From Flavobacterium sp. MC2016-06 (GTDB taxonomy: Bacteria > Bacteroidota > Bacteroidia > Flavobacteriales > Flavobacteriaceae): a DNA stretch of 64,000 nt. The position numbers and the translations under genes are program-made. The DNA lies in assembly GCF_009711165.2 (NCBI RefSeq), contig NZ_WMID02000022.1:1-64000 (forward strand), in the 5' to 3' direction. Positions 17,246 through 26,399 of the stretch are shown piece after piece. The notes under the pieces are model-generated. The model was not told where the DNA came from. It worked only from the letters and a program-made list of their open reading frames with translations, and did no database searches. Positions within the stretch are counted from its first letter, which is position 1. Each line of letters begins with the position of its first letter.

Positions 17246-17785
17246 ATGAAAAATAAATATATAGCTCCAATTTTACTTGGAGCAGGAATTGCATTTATAC
17301 TTTATTCCTGCAAAACGACAATTCCTAAAAACGCAACAGCAGTTGATAATTTTGATCAAGCAAAATATCTAGGTAAATGGTATGAAATTGCCAGATTAGA
17401 TTTTAAATACGAAAAAGATTTAAACAATACTACAGCTGAGTATTCTTTAAATGATAACGGAACTATAAAGGTAGATAATAAGGGCTATAATGTCATAAAA
17501 GACAAATGGGAAAAGAGTGTCGGGAAAGCTAGATATGTCACAAAGGACAATATTGGTATGCTAAAAGTCTCATTTTTTGGTCCTTTCTATTCTGGTTATA
17601 ATATAATTGCGATAGACGAAGATTACAAGTATGCACTTATTGCAGGCGAGAGCCTAAAATACATGTGGATACTTTCTAGAGAAACAACAATTCCAGAAAA
17701 TATTAAAGCAGCTTATCTTAAAAAAGCTCAAGAAATAGGTTACAATACCTCCGACTTAGTTTGGGTAAAACATGACAAAAATTGA
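17246..17785 (+). CDS. blc: Blc-type lipocalin lipoprotein
   Basis: This bacterial lipocalin probably sits in the outer membrane and binds lysophospholipids or fatty acids during envelope stress. Residues 1-21 form a lipoprotein signal with the lipobox LYSC (Cys22). The family signature GKWYEIARLDFKYEKDL begins near residue 45, followed by the second conserved pattern with FGPFYSGYNIIAID and the late WILSRE motif. The length of 179 residues fits Blc. The gene has its own terminator, which it shares with the convergent DoxX-like gene. Confidence 0.92.
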   Translation: MKNKYIAPILLGAGIAFILYSCKTTIPKNATAVDNFDQAKYLGKWYEIARLDFKYEKDLNNTTAEYSLNDNGTIKVDNKGYNVIKDKWEKSVGKARYVTKDNIGMLKVSFFGPFYSGYNIIAIDEDYKYALIAGESLKYMWILSRETTIPENIKAAYLKKAQEIGYNTSDLVWVKHDKN

Positions 17786-17791
17786 TGAAAG

Positions 17792-17825
17792 AAACCCGAT
17801 AGATTTTAAAATCTATCGGGTTTTG
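17792..17825. terminator. bidirectional terminator between lipocalin and DoxX-like genes
   Basis: A perfect 16-bp palindrome: aaacccgatagatttt at 17792-17807 followed directly by its reverse complement, then TTTT. It lies between two converging genes and can end transcription from both sides. Confidence 0.88.
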
Positions 17826-17846
17826 TATTTTTAAGTTGAAAGTAAA

Positions 17847-18221
17847 TTATGCAGTGAAAACACTTTTGTAATTATTCCAATATCTGTAGATTAAAAACAG
17901 ATTAGCCAGAAATAATAAAGCAGCAATCGGCAAGCCTTGAGGCGCTAAGAAATAATTTATAAATAAAATGTTTACAGTAATAGGCAGTATCAAGATATTC
18001 GCTAATGTTACATAACGTCCTGTTACAAAAGCAATACCACAAAGTAACTCTATTGATTTTGCTAATGGCATTAAATAAGTTGAAGCCATTAGTCCAACAT
18101 TAAAAGCTTTGAAATTTCCTGTTGTTTCTGGTTCTGGAAACAAATGGAAAAAAAAGCTTATAGAAGCAAAAAGGAGTAAAAGACCAATTAAAGTACGGAT
18201 AATGATAGTAGCAATTTTCAT
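17847..18221 (-). CDS. DoxX-like small membrane protein
   Basis: This protein of 124 residues has four hydrophobic segments (about 3-25, 43-65, 68-90 and 95-115) and the DoxX/DoxD-like layout: an N-terminal TM with RTLIGLLLLFASISFFFHLF, then FNVGLMASTYLMPLAKSIEL and CGIAFVTGRYV. Family members are membrane proteins sometimes linked to quinone or thiosulfate redox steps, but many have no known role, and none can be assigned here. It runs against the lipocalin gene and appears monocistronic. Confidence 0.75.
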   Translation of the reverse strand: MKIATIIIRTLIGLLLLFASISFFFHLFPEPETTGNFKAFNVGLMASTYLMPLAKSIELLCGIAFVTGRYVTLANILILPITVNILFINYFLAPQGLPIAALLFLANLFLIYRYWNNYKSVFTA

Positions 18222-18429
18222 AATACTTAGGATTTTTTATGGGTTAAAAAAAAAATTATGTGCTTAAAATGTTATAATCTGAATTCTCGTATAAAATGAA
18301 AATCAATTTTAAACCTTATTTTATTGAGGATTTTACAATCAATACAATCCTATTTTGGGATTAATGGAATGCTATATCAAATATAACGATTTTTTTGTTA
18401 TGAAATTGTTACTTTATTAACAGTTTTGC

Positions 18430-19323
18430 TTATTTCTTAATGTATTTTTTATATAAAAAGAAACTTCCTATACCGATCAAAATAAAAGGCCAAAGATTAA
18501 GGAAAAACACAAATACAGCTTCCAGAATATACCAGCCATTTTTTAAAGAATCAATAATCTGAATCCCTAAATTCGGTTTGTAAGAGTCATTGTCTTTTTC
18601 GCTCGCTGTAATTTCTTGTTTAATGGTTTCGTTTTGATAAATCTGAAGTGTAATAGTGCTAAAGTTAATTTGATCGTCTAATGATAAACTATTAATTAAG
18701 CTGTTATCATTTGCTTCTTTTTGGCTGGCTAGAGTATTTTCTGCTTCAATAATATCGTTTATTTTTTTGCCTTTAGCATCAATCGCTTTTTCAACTCTTT
18801 TTGCAGAAGTACTATTTCTTTTTTGAGTTAATTGATTCGTTAATAATTTTAAAGAAACATCGTCTGCAGTTATTGTTCGAGAATCTAGAAAATCGATTTG
18901 TTTAGCAATAGTTTTAATAACCGTATCGAGCTGTGTATTAGGAACACGAAGCGTAATGTTGTTTTCTACACTATATTTTGTGGTTTCAAGAGTGCTGTCT
19001 TGGCTGACTTTGGTTTTAATCTGATCTTGAATGGTGCTTTGCAAATTAGTATACGAAACAAAACCTCCAAATTTCTGAACGGTATTTTCAATTGCATAAG
19101 TTGATTGGGCTACATTCTTGACTTTAAATTTTAAATCGGCAGTACGAATAAATTTCTGCTTACTGTCTTTTTTCTCCACTGCAGCAGAGGAAGATACCAT
19201 AGTGCTGTCTGTAACAGCATAATCTGCAGTTTTCTCGCCAAGCGATTCGTCTGCTTTTTTACAAGAAAAGAGTAATGTAATAATTACCAATGAGGCCACA
19301 CTTAATTTTGCAATTGTTTTCAT
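18430..19323 (-). CDS. DUF4349 lipoprotein
   Basis: This 297-residue protein starts with a lipoprotein signal and lipobox (LLFSC, Cys21). Its central part is a DUF4349 domain: a strand-rich start (KFIRTADLKFKVKNVAQSTY, about residues 60-80), a long charged coiled-coil section near 160-205 (LTNQLTQKRNSTSAKRVE), and a second beta section ending in LDDQINFSTITLQIYQNE. A single C-terminal membrane helix (about 270-290) is followed by a lysine-rich tail. DUF4349 proteins are envelope proteins of unknown function. The double anchoring by lipid and by a C-terminal helix is typical of the family. Confidence 0.87.
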   Translation of the reverse strand: MKTIAKLSVASLVIITLLFSCKKADESLGEKTADYAVTDSTMVSSSAAVEKKDSKQKFIRTADLKFKVKNVAQSTYAIENTVQKFGGFVSYTNLQSTIQDQIKTKVSQDSTLETTKYSVENNITLRVPNTQLDTVIKTIAKQIDFLDSRTITADDVSLKLLTNQLTQKRNSTSAKRVEKAIDAKGKKINDIIEAENTLASQKEANDNSLINSLSLDDQINFSTITLQIYQNETIKQEITASEKDNDSYKPNLGIQIIDSLKNGWYILEAVFVFFLNLWPFILIGIGSFFLYKKYIKK

Positions 19324-19415
19324 TAAGATTTTAAGATTAATTAATAAATAGTTTTGGAAACGGTTCTAATCTCGTGTACTAAAAAGTGTGCCAATATTTT
19401 TTAGCAATTATTTTA

Positions 19416-19443
19416 TTGAAGGATTTTTTTTGTCGTAATTTTG
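19416..19443 (+). promoter_or_regulatory. promoter of the pabB-like gene
   Basis: TTG at 19416-19418 and an exact -7 box TAATTTTG at 19436-19443 are 17 bp apart. Transcription should begin a few bases after 19443, which places the in-frame TTG at 19441 inside the promoter and favours the TTG at 19465 as start codon. Confidence 0.65.
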
Positions 19444-19464
19444 AAGTCTAAAAATTATTCCTTT

Positions 19465-20751
19465 TTGAGAGTTTCAATTCATAAACATATTGCAAATCCA
19501 GAGCAGTTTAAACAACAGCTTTTAATTTGGTCACAACAATTTCGCGAGGTTGTTTTTTTGGACAGTAATTCCTATCCGCAAGAATATTCAAGCTTTGATT
19601 GTCTGCTTGCAGTAGATGCATTTACGTCTATAAAAACCGATTATCATAACGCTTTCGACGATTTAAAACAATACCAATCGACCACAAAAGACTGGCTTTT
19701 GGGTTATTTAACCTACGATTTAAAAAACAATGTTGAGGATTTAAAATCATCTAATTTTGATGGATTAAATTTCCCGGATTTGTTTTTCTTTCAGCCTAAA
19801 AAGCTTTTTTTATTAAAAGGAAATCAACTAGAAATTCAATATTTATTTCTTTGCGATGATGAAGTAGAAGAAGATTTTACAGCTATTTCGGAAATTGAAT
19901 ATGAACCATTTGTTTCACTAAGCGGAATCGAAGTACAGCAACGAATTTCAAAAGAATTTTATATTGAAAAAGTAACAAAAATGCTGCAGCACATTCACGC
20001 AGGTGATATGTATGAAGCCAATTTTTGTATGGAATTTTTTGCCGAAAATGCAGTTATAAATCCATTAGAGAAATTTCAAAAATTAAATGAGATTTCGCAG
20101 GCGCCATTTTCAGTTTTTTTCAAGAATAATAAACAATACTTACTTTCGGCTTCGCCAGAACGTTATCTGAAAAAAGTTGGAGAAACTTTAATTTCTCAGC
20201 CGATAAAAGGAACGTCAAAACGTTCTTTAGATCCAGTTGAAGACGAAAAATCAAAAGAGTATCTAGAAAACGACGCAAAAGAACGTGCAGAAAACATCAT
20301 GATTACCGACTTGGTTCGAAATGATTTATCACATACTGCACAAAAAGGTTCGGTTGAGGTTGTAGAACTCTGCAAGATCTATTCGTTTTTGCAAGTGCAT
20401 CAAATGATTTCTACAATTACGTCAAAATTAGATCCGCAATATTCCCCTGTCGATGTTTTAAAAACCACTTTCCCAATGGGAAGTATGACCGGAGCGCCAA
20501 AGATTTCTGTAATGAAAATTATAGAAAATCTAGAAGAAACGAAGCGCGGTTTGTACAGCGGTGCCGTTGGTTATTTTACGCCATCAGGAGATTTTGATTT
20601 TAATGTTGTCATTAGAAGTATTTTATACAATCAAGAAAATCAATACGTTTCATTTTCGGTTGGAAGTGCCATTACAGCACAATCAATTCCCGAAAAAGAA
20701 TATGAAGAATGTTTATTAAAAGCTAAAGCAATGCATGAGGTTTTAGAGTAG
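19465..20751 (+). CDS. pabB: aminodeoxychorismate synthase component I (PabB-like chorismate-binding enzyme)
   Basis: This enzyme of the anthranilate/PABA synthase family converts chorismate with ammonia to aminodeoxychorismate for folate synthesis; anthranilate formation is the alternative. The C-terminal chorismate-binding domain shows the usual signatures: QPIKGTSKRSLDP, the helix with ENIMITDLVRNDLSH, and PMGSMTGAPKISVMKIIE. There is no ATG near the start. The frame can begin at TTG 19441 or TTG 19465, and the promoter overlapping 19441 makes 19465 more likely (428 residues). No glutaminase partner is in the window, so PabA or TrpG must be encoded elsewhere. Confidence 0.85.
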   Translation: MRVSIHKHIANPEQFKQQLLIWSQQFREVVFLDSNSYPQEYSSFDCLLAVDAFTSIKTDYHNAFDDLKQYQSTTKDWLLGYLTYDLKNNVEDLKSSNFDGLNFPDLFFFQPKKLFLLKGNQLEIQYLFLCDDEVEEDFTAISEIEYEPFVSLSGIEVQQRISKEFYIEKVTKMLQHIHAGDMYEANFCMEFFAENAVINPLEKFQKLNEISQAPFSVFFKNNKQYLLSASPERYLKKVGETLISQPIKGTSKRSLDPVEDEKSKEYLENDAKERAENIMITDLVRNDLSHTAQKGSVEVVELCKIYSFLQVHQMISTITSKLDPQYSPVDVLKTTFPMGSMTGAPKISVMKIIENLEETKRGLYSGAVGYFTPSGDFDFNVVIRSILYNQENQYVSFSVGSAITAQSIPEKEYEECLLKAKAMHEVLE

Positions 20752-20754
20752 TTT

Positions 20755-20968
20755 TTTGCCACGAATTACACGAATTTTTAGGAATTATTTTCACGCAGAT
20801 TCTGCAGATTGAGCAGATTTTTATTTTTGCCACTCCCGATAGCTATCGGGATAAAAAGATTAGCACAGATTTTTTTAATCATTTTAATCCTTTAATCTGT
20901 GGCTAATTTATTTTGTCACTATTTATCAAGAAAAAATTTGTGAAAATTCGTGTAATTCGTGGCAAAAA
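20755..20968. repeat. cluster of gAATTaCACgAATT / CACAGATT repeats, copy 3
   Basis: The same units as at 10690 and 13074: ttgccacgaattacacgaat at the left and attcgtgtaattcgtggcaa at the right are inverted relative to each other, with acgcagattctgcagattg and a small palindrome cccgatagctatcggg (20835-20850) inside. The block fills the space between the pabB-like gene and tilS. Confidence 0.75.
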
Positions 20969-21025
20969 CCCACGCTTAACATTTCATTTAAAAATTAATA
21001 GAATTTTAATCTTTACCTTTATCAA

Positions 21026-22336
21026 ATGCTTTCAAAATTCCAAAACCATATCGCGTCAAGATTTTCTTTTTTAGAAGATAAGAAGTTGTTTCTTGCCGTT
21101 AGCGGTGGTTTAGACAGTATGGTTTTACTGCATTTGCTAAAACAATTGCCGTATGAAATTGCTGTTTTACACTGCAATTTTCAACTACGCGGATTGGAAA
21201 GTTTTGGAGATCAAAAGTTCATTGAAGATTATTGTGATCAAAATAAGATCCCTGTTTTTATAACTCAGTTTGATACCGAAGCTTTTGCAAAAGATTATAA
21301 ACTTTCGACTCAGGTTGCAGCGCGTGAATTGCGTTACAGTTGGTTTTATGAACTTTTAGAAAGTGAAAACTTCGATTATATTTTAACGGCGCATCATGCC
21401 GATGATAATCTAGAAACTTTTATTATCAACCTAACGCGAGGTACAGGACTTGACGGATTGACTGGAATTCCAGAGCAAAACGATAAAATTATTCGTCCGC
21501 TTTTGCCATTTTCAAGAGATGAAATTCTACAATATGCTCAGGAAAATAAAATAGAGTGGAGAGAAGACAGCAGTAATGCCTCTAATAAATACCTGCGAAA
21601 TAAAATACGTCATGATTTAGTTCCCGTATTAAAAGAAATCAATCCTAACTTTCTGAATGCTTTTCAGAAAACACAATCATTTTTGCAGGAATCGCAGGAA
21701 ATGGTAGAAGATGCTTCAATTATGATTTATCAGCAAGTGGCTAAAGAAGTTGGCGATGATATTCATTTTGATTTAAAGCAACTTAAAAAATTACCCAATT
21801 ATAAATCGTATTTGTATCAATGGCTTCATGAATTTGGATTTATTGCTTGGAACGATATTTATGATTTGGCAGAAGGACAATCTGGAAAACAAGTGTTTTC
21901 GGATGGTTTTAGATTGTTAAAAAATAGAGATACGTTTATTTTAAGCCCAATTTCTGAAGCCAGCGAAGAGGAAAAATATGAGATTAACGAAAGTGATACA
22001 GACGTTAATTTTCCCTTAAATTTGAAGCTTTGTCAAGTAGACGACATTACAATAGATTCAAATAAAGCTATATTTGTTGACGCTGAAAAAATCCAGTTTC
22101 CTTTGGTTTTACGTAAATGGAATGAGGGCGATGTTTTTCTTCCTTTTGGAATGAATGGTAAATCTAAAAAAGTAAGTAAGCTTTTTAAAGATGAAAAATT
22201 ATCCTTAATTGAAAAAGAAAAAACTTGGATTTTGTGCTCTGATAATCAAATTGTTTGGATTGTTGGAATCAGGCAGGATGAACGTTTTAAAATAGAAAAT
22301 ACCACAAATAAAATACTTAAAATAGAACTACAATAA
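21026..22336 (+). CDS. tilS: tRNA(Ile)-lysidine synthase
   Basis: TilS attaches lysine to C34 of the CAU-anticodon isoleucine tRNA, changing it from an AUG to an AUA reader; it is essential in most bacteria. The PP-loop ATP-pyrophosphatase motif SGGLDS lies at residues 26-31, followed by the family patterns HCNFQLRG, LTAHHADDNLETFIINLTRGTG and the REDSSNASNKYLRNKIRHDL stretch. The C-terminal TilS substrate-binding domain contains LRKWNEGDVFLPFGMNGKSK. The length of 436 residues is normal. The stop overlaps the dsbD start by one base (TAATG), which suggests translational coupling. Confidence 0.95.
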   Translation: MLSKFQNHIASRFSFLEDKKLFLAVSGGLDSMVLLHLLKQLPYEIAVLHCNFQLRGLESFGDQKFIEDYCDQNKIPVFITQFDTEAFAKDYKLSTQVAARELRYSWFYELLESENFDYILTAHHADDNLETFIINLTRGTGLDGLTGIPEQNDKIIRPLLPFSRDEILQYAQENKIEWREDSSNASNKYLRNKIRHDLVPVLKEINPNFLNAFQKTQSFLQESQEMVEDASIMIYQQVAKEVGDDIHFDLKQLKKLPNYKSYLYQWLHEFGFIAWNDIYDLAEGQSGKQVFSDGFRLLKNRDTFILSPISEASEEEKYEINESDTDVNFPLNLKLCQVDDITIDSNKAIFVDAEKIQFPLVLRKWNEGDVFLPFGMNGKSKKVSKLFKDEKLSLIEKEKTWILCSDNQIVWIVGIRQDERFKIENTTNKILKIELQ

Positions 22337-24438
22337 TGAACTTTAATCAATATCAACAGACTGTAACGTCAAGAAATGTTTGGAATAAAACCATTGTATT
22401 TTTGCTTTTCTTCATTTTTGCTTTTGCAAAAGGTAATGCTCAAATCTTAGAGCCTGTAAAATGGACGGCTAAAATTGAAAAGAAATCAGGTAATAATGCC
22501 GTTTTAATTTTTGATGCAGTCATTGAAAAAGACTGGCACATGTATTCGCAGTTTACACCAGAAGGCGGGCCGCTTGCTTTGGAAATTGCCTTTAAAAATC
22601 AAAAAGGAAATTATAATTTAGTTGGAAAAGCTAAGGAAGGAAAAACCAAAACGGCTTTTAATGATGTTTTTGGAGTAAACGAAACTTTCTTTGAAGGCAA
22701 AGCTCATGTTGAGCAGGAAATTACAATTCTTAATCCAGCTTTAAGTTCTGTAGATGTTGATTTTGATTTTCAGGTTTGTAAAGAAGTTTGTATCAATTCT
22801 AATAAAAAATTCTCTATAGCAATTCCTTCTTCTTTCAAAGTAGCAGCAACTCCAACTGTTTCAGAAGTGAAATTAGACGAAACCAAAAAAGTTGGTTTAG
22901 CAATTGATACCGTAAAGCCAGCTGTTGCAGCTGCTGCTAAAACAGATATACACAAGGCTCCAGCAGGAATTCCGATTGAAGAAGAAATTCCTGCAAAAAC
23001 TCCATCAAGAAGTTTATGGTCGATCTTTTTCTTTGCATTTTTAGGTGGTTTTGCTGCTTTACTTACGCCTTGCGTTTTTCCAATGATACCAATGACAGTG
23101 AGTTTCTTTACAAAACAAAGTAAAAGCAGAGCAAAAGGAATTAGAAATGCTATTTTTTACGGATTTTCGATTATTGCGATTTATGTAATTTTGGGTCTTG
23201 CTGTAACTAAAATATTTGGTGCTGATGCTTTAAATGCTTTGTCTACAGATGTTTGGTTTAATCTGATATTCTTCATAATCTTAGTTGTTTTTGCAACTTC
23301 ATTTTTAGGAGCTTTTGAGATTATGCTTCCAAATTCTTGGGCAAACAAAGCAGATGAGAAGGCTGATAAAGGTGGAATAATTGGAATATTATTTATGGCT
23401 TTGGCTTTAGCAATTGTTTCTTTTTCTTGTACTGGACCAATTGTTGGAACTTTATTAGTAGAAGCAGCTTCAAACGGTGGAATTGCCCCAGTTATCGGAA
23501 TGTTAGGTTTTTCATCAGCATTAGCGTTACCATTTATGTTGTTTGCCATGTTTCCGGGCTGGTTAAATTCATTGCCAAAATCTGGCGGATGGTTGAATAC
23601 TGTAAAAGTTGTTTTAGGATTTTTAGAATTGGCTTTGGCTTTCAAATTCTTATCAAATGCTGATTTGGTTTTACAATTGCATTTCTTAGAAAGAGAAGTT
23701 TTTATAGCAATCTGGATTGCTATTTTTGCGGCATTGACATTATATTTATTCGGTAAAATTACACTGCCTCATGATAGTCCATTGCATCATATTTCGGTAG
23801 GAAGATTGTATTTAGGGTTACTTACATTAATATTTACGGTTTATTTAATTCCAGGTCTTTGGGGAGCGCCATTAAAATTAATTAGTGCTTTCCCGCCGCC
23901 GCCGCAATATAGCGAAAGTCCGTTTGGAGTAGGAGGAAGTGGAAGCGGAGCAGTTGCTGCAGAATCTATAAAAGGATTGCCAGAAGGAGCAGAATTAGGA
24001 CCTCATGGTATTATGGTTTTTCATGATTACGAAGACGGTTTGGCTTACGCTAAATCTATTAATAAACCGATTATGCTTGATTTTACAGGTTTTGCTTGTG
24101 TAAACTGTAGGAAAATGGAAAACAATGTTTGGTCTGAACCAACGATTTTACCAATTTTAAAGAACGATGTGGTTTTGATTTCTCTTTATGTAGATGACAA
24201 ACGCGAATTACCTGCAAGCGAACAGTATACAACTGCTGCAGGAGATAAAATCATTACAGCTGGTGATAAATGGACAGATTTTATGATTTCAAAATACAAA
24301 ACAAATACACAGCCATTATATGTTATTACAGATTTAAATGGTAAAAATTTACACGATACTAAACCAACTATTAGTTATGTTGATGCTGATGAGTATTTGA
24401 AATGGTTGAAAGAAGGAATTGCGAATTTTAAAGGTTAA
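22336..24438 (+). CDS. dsbD: DsbD-family thiol:disulfide interchange protein
   Basis: This 700-residue transmembrane reductant carrier moves electrons from cytoplasmic thioredoxin to periplasmic proteins. After a signal peptide ending near KGNAQ (about residue 35) comes an N-terminal domain with the Cys pair in VCKEVC (near 148-152). The central block has about eight membrane helices with the two redox cysteines in LLTPCVFPMIPMT and FSCTGPIVG. The C-terminal thioredoxin-like domain has CVNC in FTGFACVNCRKME. It is coupled to tilS by a one-base overlap, although the functions are not obviously related. The terminator at 24674 ends the unit. Confidence 0.93.
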   Translation: MNFNQYQQTVTSRNVWNKTIVFLLFFIFAFAKGNAQILEPVKWTAKIEKKSGNNAVLIFDAVIEKDWHMYSQFTPEGGPLALEIAFKNQKGNYNLVGKAKEGKTKTAFNDVFGVNETFFEGKAHVEQEITILNPALSSVDVDFDFQVCKEVCINSNKKFSIAIPSSFKVAATPTVSEVKLDETKKVGLAIDTVKPAVAAAAKTDIHKAPAGIPIEEEIPAKTPSRSLWSIFFFAFLGGFAALLTPCVFPMIPMTVSFFTKQSKSRAKGIRNAIFYGFSIIAIYVILGLAVTKIFGADALNALSTDVWFNLIFFIILVVFATSFLGAFEIMLPNSWANKADEKADKGGIIGILFMALALAIVSFSCTGPIVGTLLVEAASNGGIAPVIGMLGFSSALALPFMLFAMFPGWLNSLPKSGGWLNTVKVVLGFLELALAFKFLSNADLVLQLHFLEREVFIAIWIAIFAALTLYLFGKITLPHDSPLHHISVGRLYLGLLTLIFTVYLIPGLWGAPLKLISAFPPPPQYSESPFGVGGSGSGAVAAESIKGLPEGAELGPHGIMVFHDYEDGLAYAKSINKPIMLDFTGFACVNCRKMENNVWSEPTILPILKNDVVLISLYVDDKRELPASEQYTTAAGDKIITAGDKWTDFMISKYKTNTQPLYVITDLNGKNLHDTKPTISYVDADEYLKWLKEGIANFKG

Positions 24439-24439
24439 G

Positions 24440-24534
24440 AGTTATGAATTATAAGTTATGAGTTATAAGTTATGAATTATAAGTAATGAGTTATAAGTTA
24501 TGAATTATAAGTAATGAGTTATGAATTATGAGTT
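24440..24534 (+). repeat. low-complexity tandem array of ~14-bp units
   Basis: Units of the type gttatgaattataa and gttatgagttataa/gtaatga follow one another about seven times right after the dsbD stop. A shorter version occurs at 13003-13027. It is followed by a run of aaatctaaaatctaaa units to 24665. No coding potential is seen in 24439-24741. Confidence 0.75.
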
Positions 24535-24673
24535 GATGTGAAGAATGAGGATGTTTTGTTCAATCTAAAAGGCTTAAATCTTTCGCTTCGCTTGGTTAGT
24601 GAGACAAAGTAAATCAAATCTAAAATCTAAAATCTACACTCTAAAATTTAAAATCAGCAATCTAAAATAAATC

Positions 24674-24711
24674 AAAAATCCCTCTAAGTAATTAAGCTTA
24701 GAGGGATTTTT
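24674..24711. terminator. bidirectional terminator between dsbD and the ammonium transporter gene
   Basis: Perfect 15-bp arms aaaaatccctctaag (24674-24688) and cttagagggattttt (24697-24711) around an 8-base loop, with A and T tracts on both sides. The two converging genes share it. Confidence 0.9.
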
Positions 24712-24741
24712 ATTATTAAGGAAAAAACGAAAATTAATTTC

Positions 24742-26058
24742 TTATAAGAATTCTCCGTGTTGAGAGATATCTAAACCTAATTCTTCTTTTTCTTCAGTAA
24801 CTCTTAGTGGAGTAATTTTATTTACTACAAAGAATAAGATGTATGAACCTACGAAAGCGAAGATAGATACTGCTACTAAAGCGATTAATTGGTTGATGAA
24901 TAAAGTTGGAGTTCCGAAAATCAAACCTTGATTATCTCCAACTGCAGGGTTGATTGCTTTTGATGCAAATACACCAGTTAACAACATTCCTACCATACCA
25001 CCAACACCGTGACAAGCAAATACATCTAGAGCATCATCAATTTTACCTTTAGGGAATTTGCTTACGACAAGGTTACTTACAATTGCAGCAAAAAGACCAA
25101 TAAAGATCGCATGAGGAATACTTACGAAACCAGCAGCAGGTGTAATAGCAACAAGACCTACAACAGCTCCGATACAAGCACCAAGTGCAGATAATTTGTG
25201 TCCTAATATTTTATCAAGGAAAACCCAAGCCATAGCTGCAGCAGCTGCAGCAACAGTTGTAGTTCCTAAAGCTTGTACAGCTAAACCGTTTGAACCTAAT
25301 GCAGATCCTGCATTAAAACCAAACCATCCAAACCATAATAAACCTGTTCCTAATAATACATAAGTAATTCTAGCAGGGTTAACTTTTTGAATTTTTCTTT
25401 TTCCTAAGAAGATAGCTCCAGCTAATGCAGCCCATCCAGCACTCATGTGTACTACAGTTCCTCCAGCAAAGTCTAATACTCCCATTTTGAAGAAGATTCC
25501 ATCAGGATGCCAAGTCATGTGTGCCAATGGAGCGTATATGATTAAGATAAATAATACCATAAATAATAAATATGCCCAGAAACGTACACGTTCTGCAAAC
25601 GCACCTGTAATTAAAGCTGGTGTGATGATAGCAAATTTAGCTTGAAATAATGCGAATAACATAAAAGGAATAGTTGGCGCTAGACTCCACGCGGTGCTGG
25701 TTCCCACACCTTGGAAGAATAAGTTTGGCATTGGATTTCCGATGAATCCTCCAATAGTAGGACCAAAAGCCAATCCGAAAGCAACAACAACCCATAAAAT
25801 TGTAACAATTACCATTGCCATAAAACTTTGCAGCATGGTGCTGATAACGTTTTTCTTACCTACCATTCCTCCGTAGAAAAATCCTAATCCTGGAGTCATA
25901 AGCAATACAAACGCAGTTGCAACGATCATCCAAGCCGTATCTCCTGTATCAAATTTTACAGCTTCTGCCGGAATTGGATTATCTGATAAGATAAAGTTAG
26001 AAACAAAGGTTAGTACCAAAATCGTGATAAGAATCACACTTAAAATAATTTTTCGCAT
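24742..26058 (-). CDS. amt: ammonium transporter (Amt family)
   Basis: This 438-residue Amt/Rh channel takes up ammonium at low external concentration. An N-terminal helix of about 25 residues (MRKIILSVILITILVLTFVS) is probably a signal peptide or extra helix, followed by about 11 core helices. Family motifs include FVLLMTPGLGFFYGGMVGKKN, the GAFAERVRF segment, and the two pore histidines in APLAHMTWHPDG and ACHGVGGMVGMLLTG. No glnK (PII) gene is adjacent in this window, which is the usual partner, so regulation must come from elsewhere. The two genes beyond its terminator are amidohydrolases. Confidence 0.95.
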   Translation of the reverse strand: MRKIILSVILITILVLTFVSNFILSDNPIPAEAVKFDTGDTAWMIVATAFVLLMTPGLGFFYGGMVGKKNVISTMLQSFMAMVIVTILWVVVAFGLAFGPTIGGFIGNPMPNLFFQGVGTSTAWSLAPTIPFMLFALFQAKFAIITPALITGAFAERVRFWAYLLFMVLFILIIYAPLAHMTWHPDGIFFKMGVLDFAGGTVVHMSAGWAALAGAIFLGKRKIQKVNPARITYVLLGTGLLWFGWFGFNAGSALGSNGLAVQALGTTTVAAAAAAMAWVFLDKILGHKLSALGACIGAVVGLVAITPAAGFVSIPHAIFIGLFAAIVSNLVVSKFPKGKIDDALDVFACHGVGGMVGMLLTGVFASKAINPAVGDNQGLIFGTPTLFINQLIALVAVSIFAFVGSYILFFVVNKITPLRVTEEKEELGLDISQHGEFL

Positions 26059-26342
26059 AGTTATTTAGTTTTAAAATTTTTCATAAAAGTATAAAATCAA
26101 TCTACAACCCCATAAAAAAGATAGTCTAATGTTTAATTTTTGTTAATTTTTCATTTTACACCCCTATATTTTTGATCTATCTGTTAAAATAGATATAAAA
26201 TTTACAATTTGCTAATCTAAAAACTGCAAAAACCTCCGTTTTGAGACTCTGTTAACAAAAATTAAAGATAATAATTCTAAATTTAAGAGTAATTATATAT
26301 AAATGTTTAAAGGTTTGTTTTAAATGATGATTTATTTTAAAT
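26059..26342. other. non-coding AT-rich gap upstream of the ammonium transporter gene
   Basis: This interval of about 280 bp holds no open frame worth naming. It should contain the leftward promoter of the ammonium transporter gene. A TACTTTTA box on the minus strand at 26084-26091 is the nearest candidate, but its spacing to a TTG is poor. Confidence 0.4.
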
Positions 26343-26378
26343 AAAAAAGGCGCCAACTGATTTTTCAATTGACGCCTT
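26343..26378 (-). terminator. intrinsic terminator after the amidohydrolase operon
   Basis: Read on the minus strand, aaggcgtcaa and ttggcgcctt form a 10-bp stem (one G-U pair) around a 12-base loop, followed by a T run. It lies 22 bp beyond the stop of the leftward gene at 26400. Confidence 0.85.
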
Positions 26379-26399
26379 CCTTAATTTATGATAAATTAA

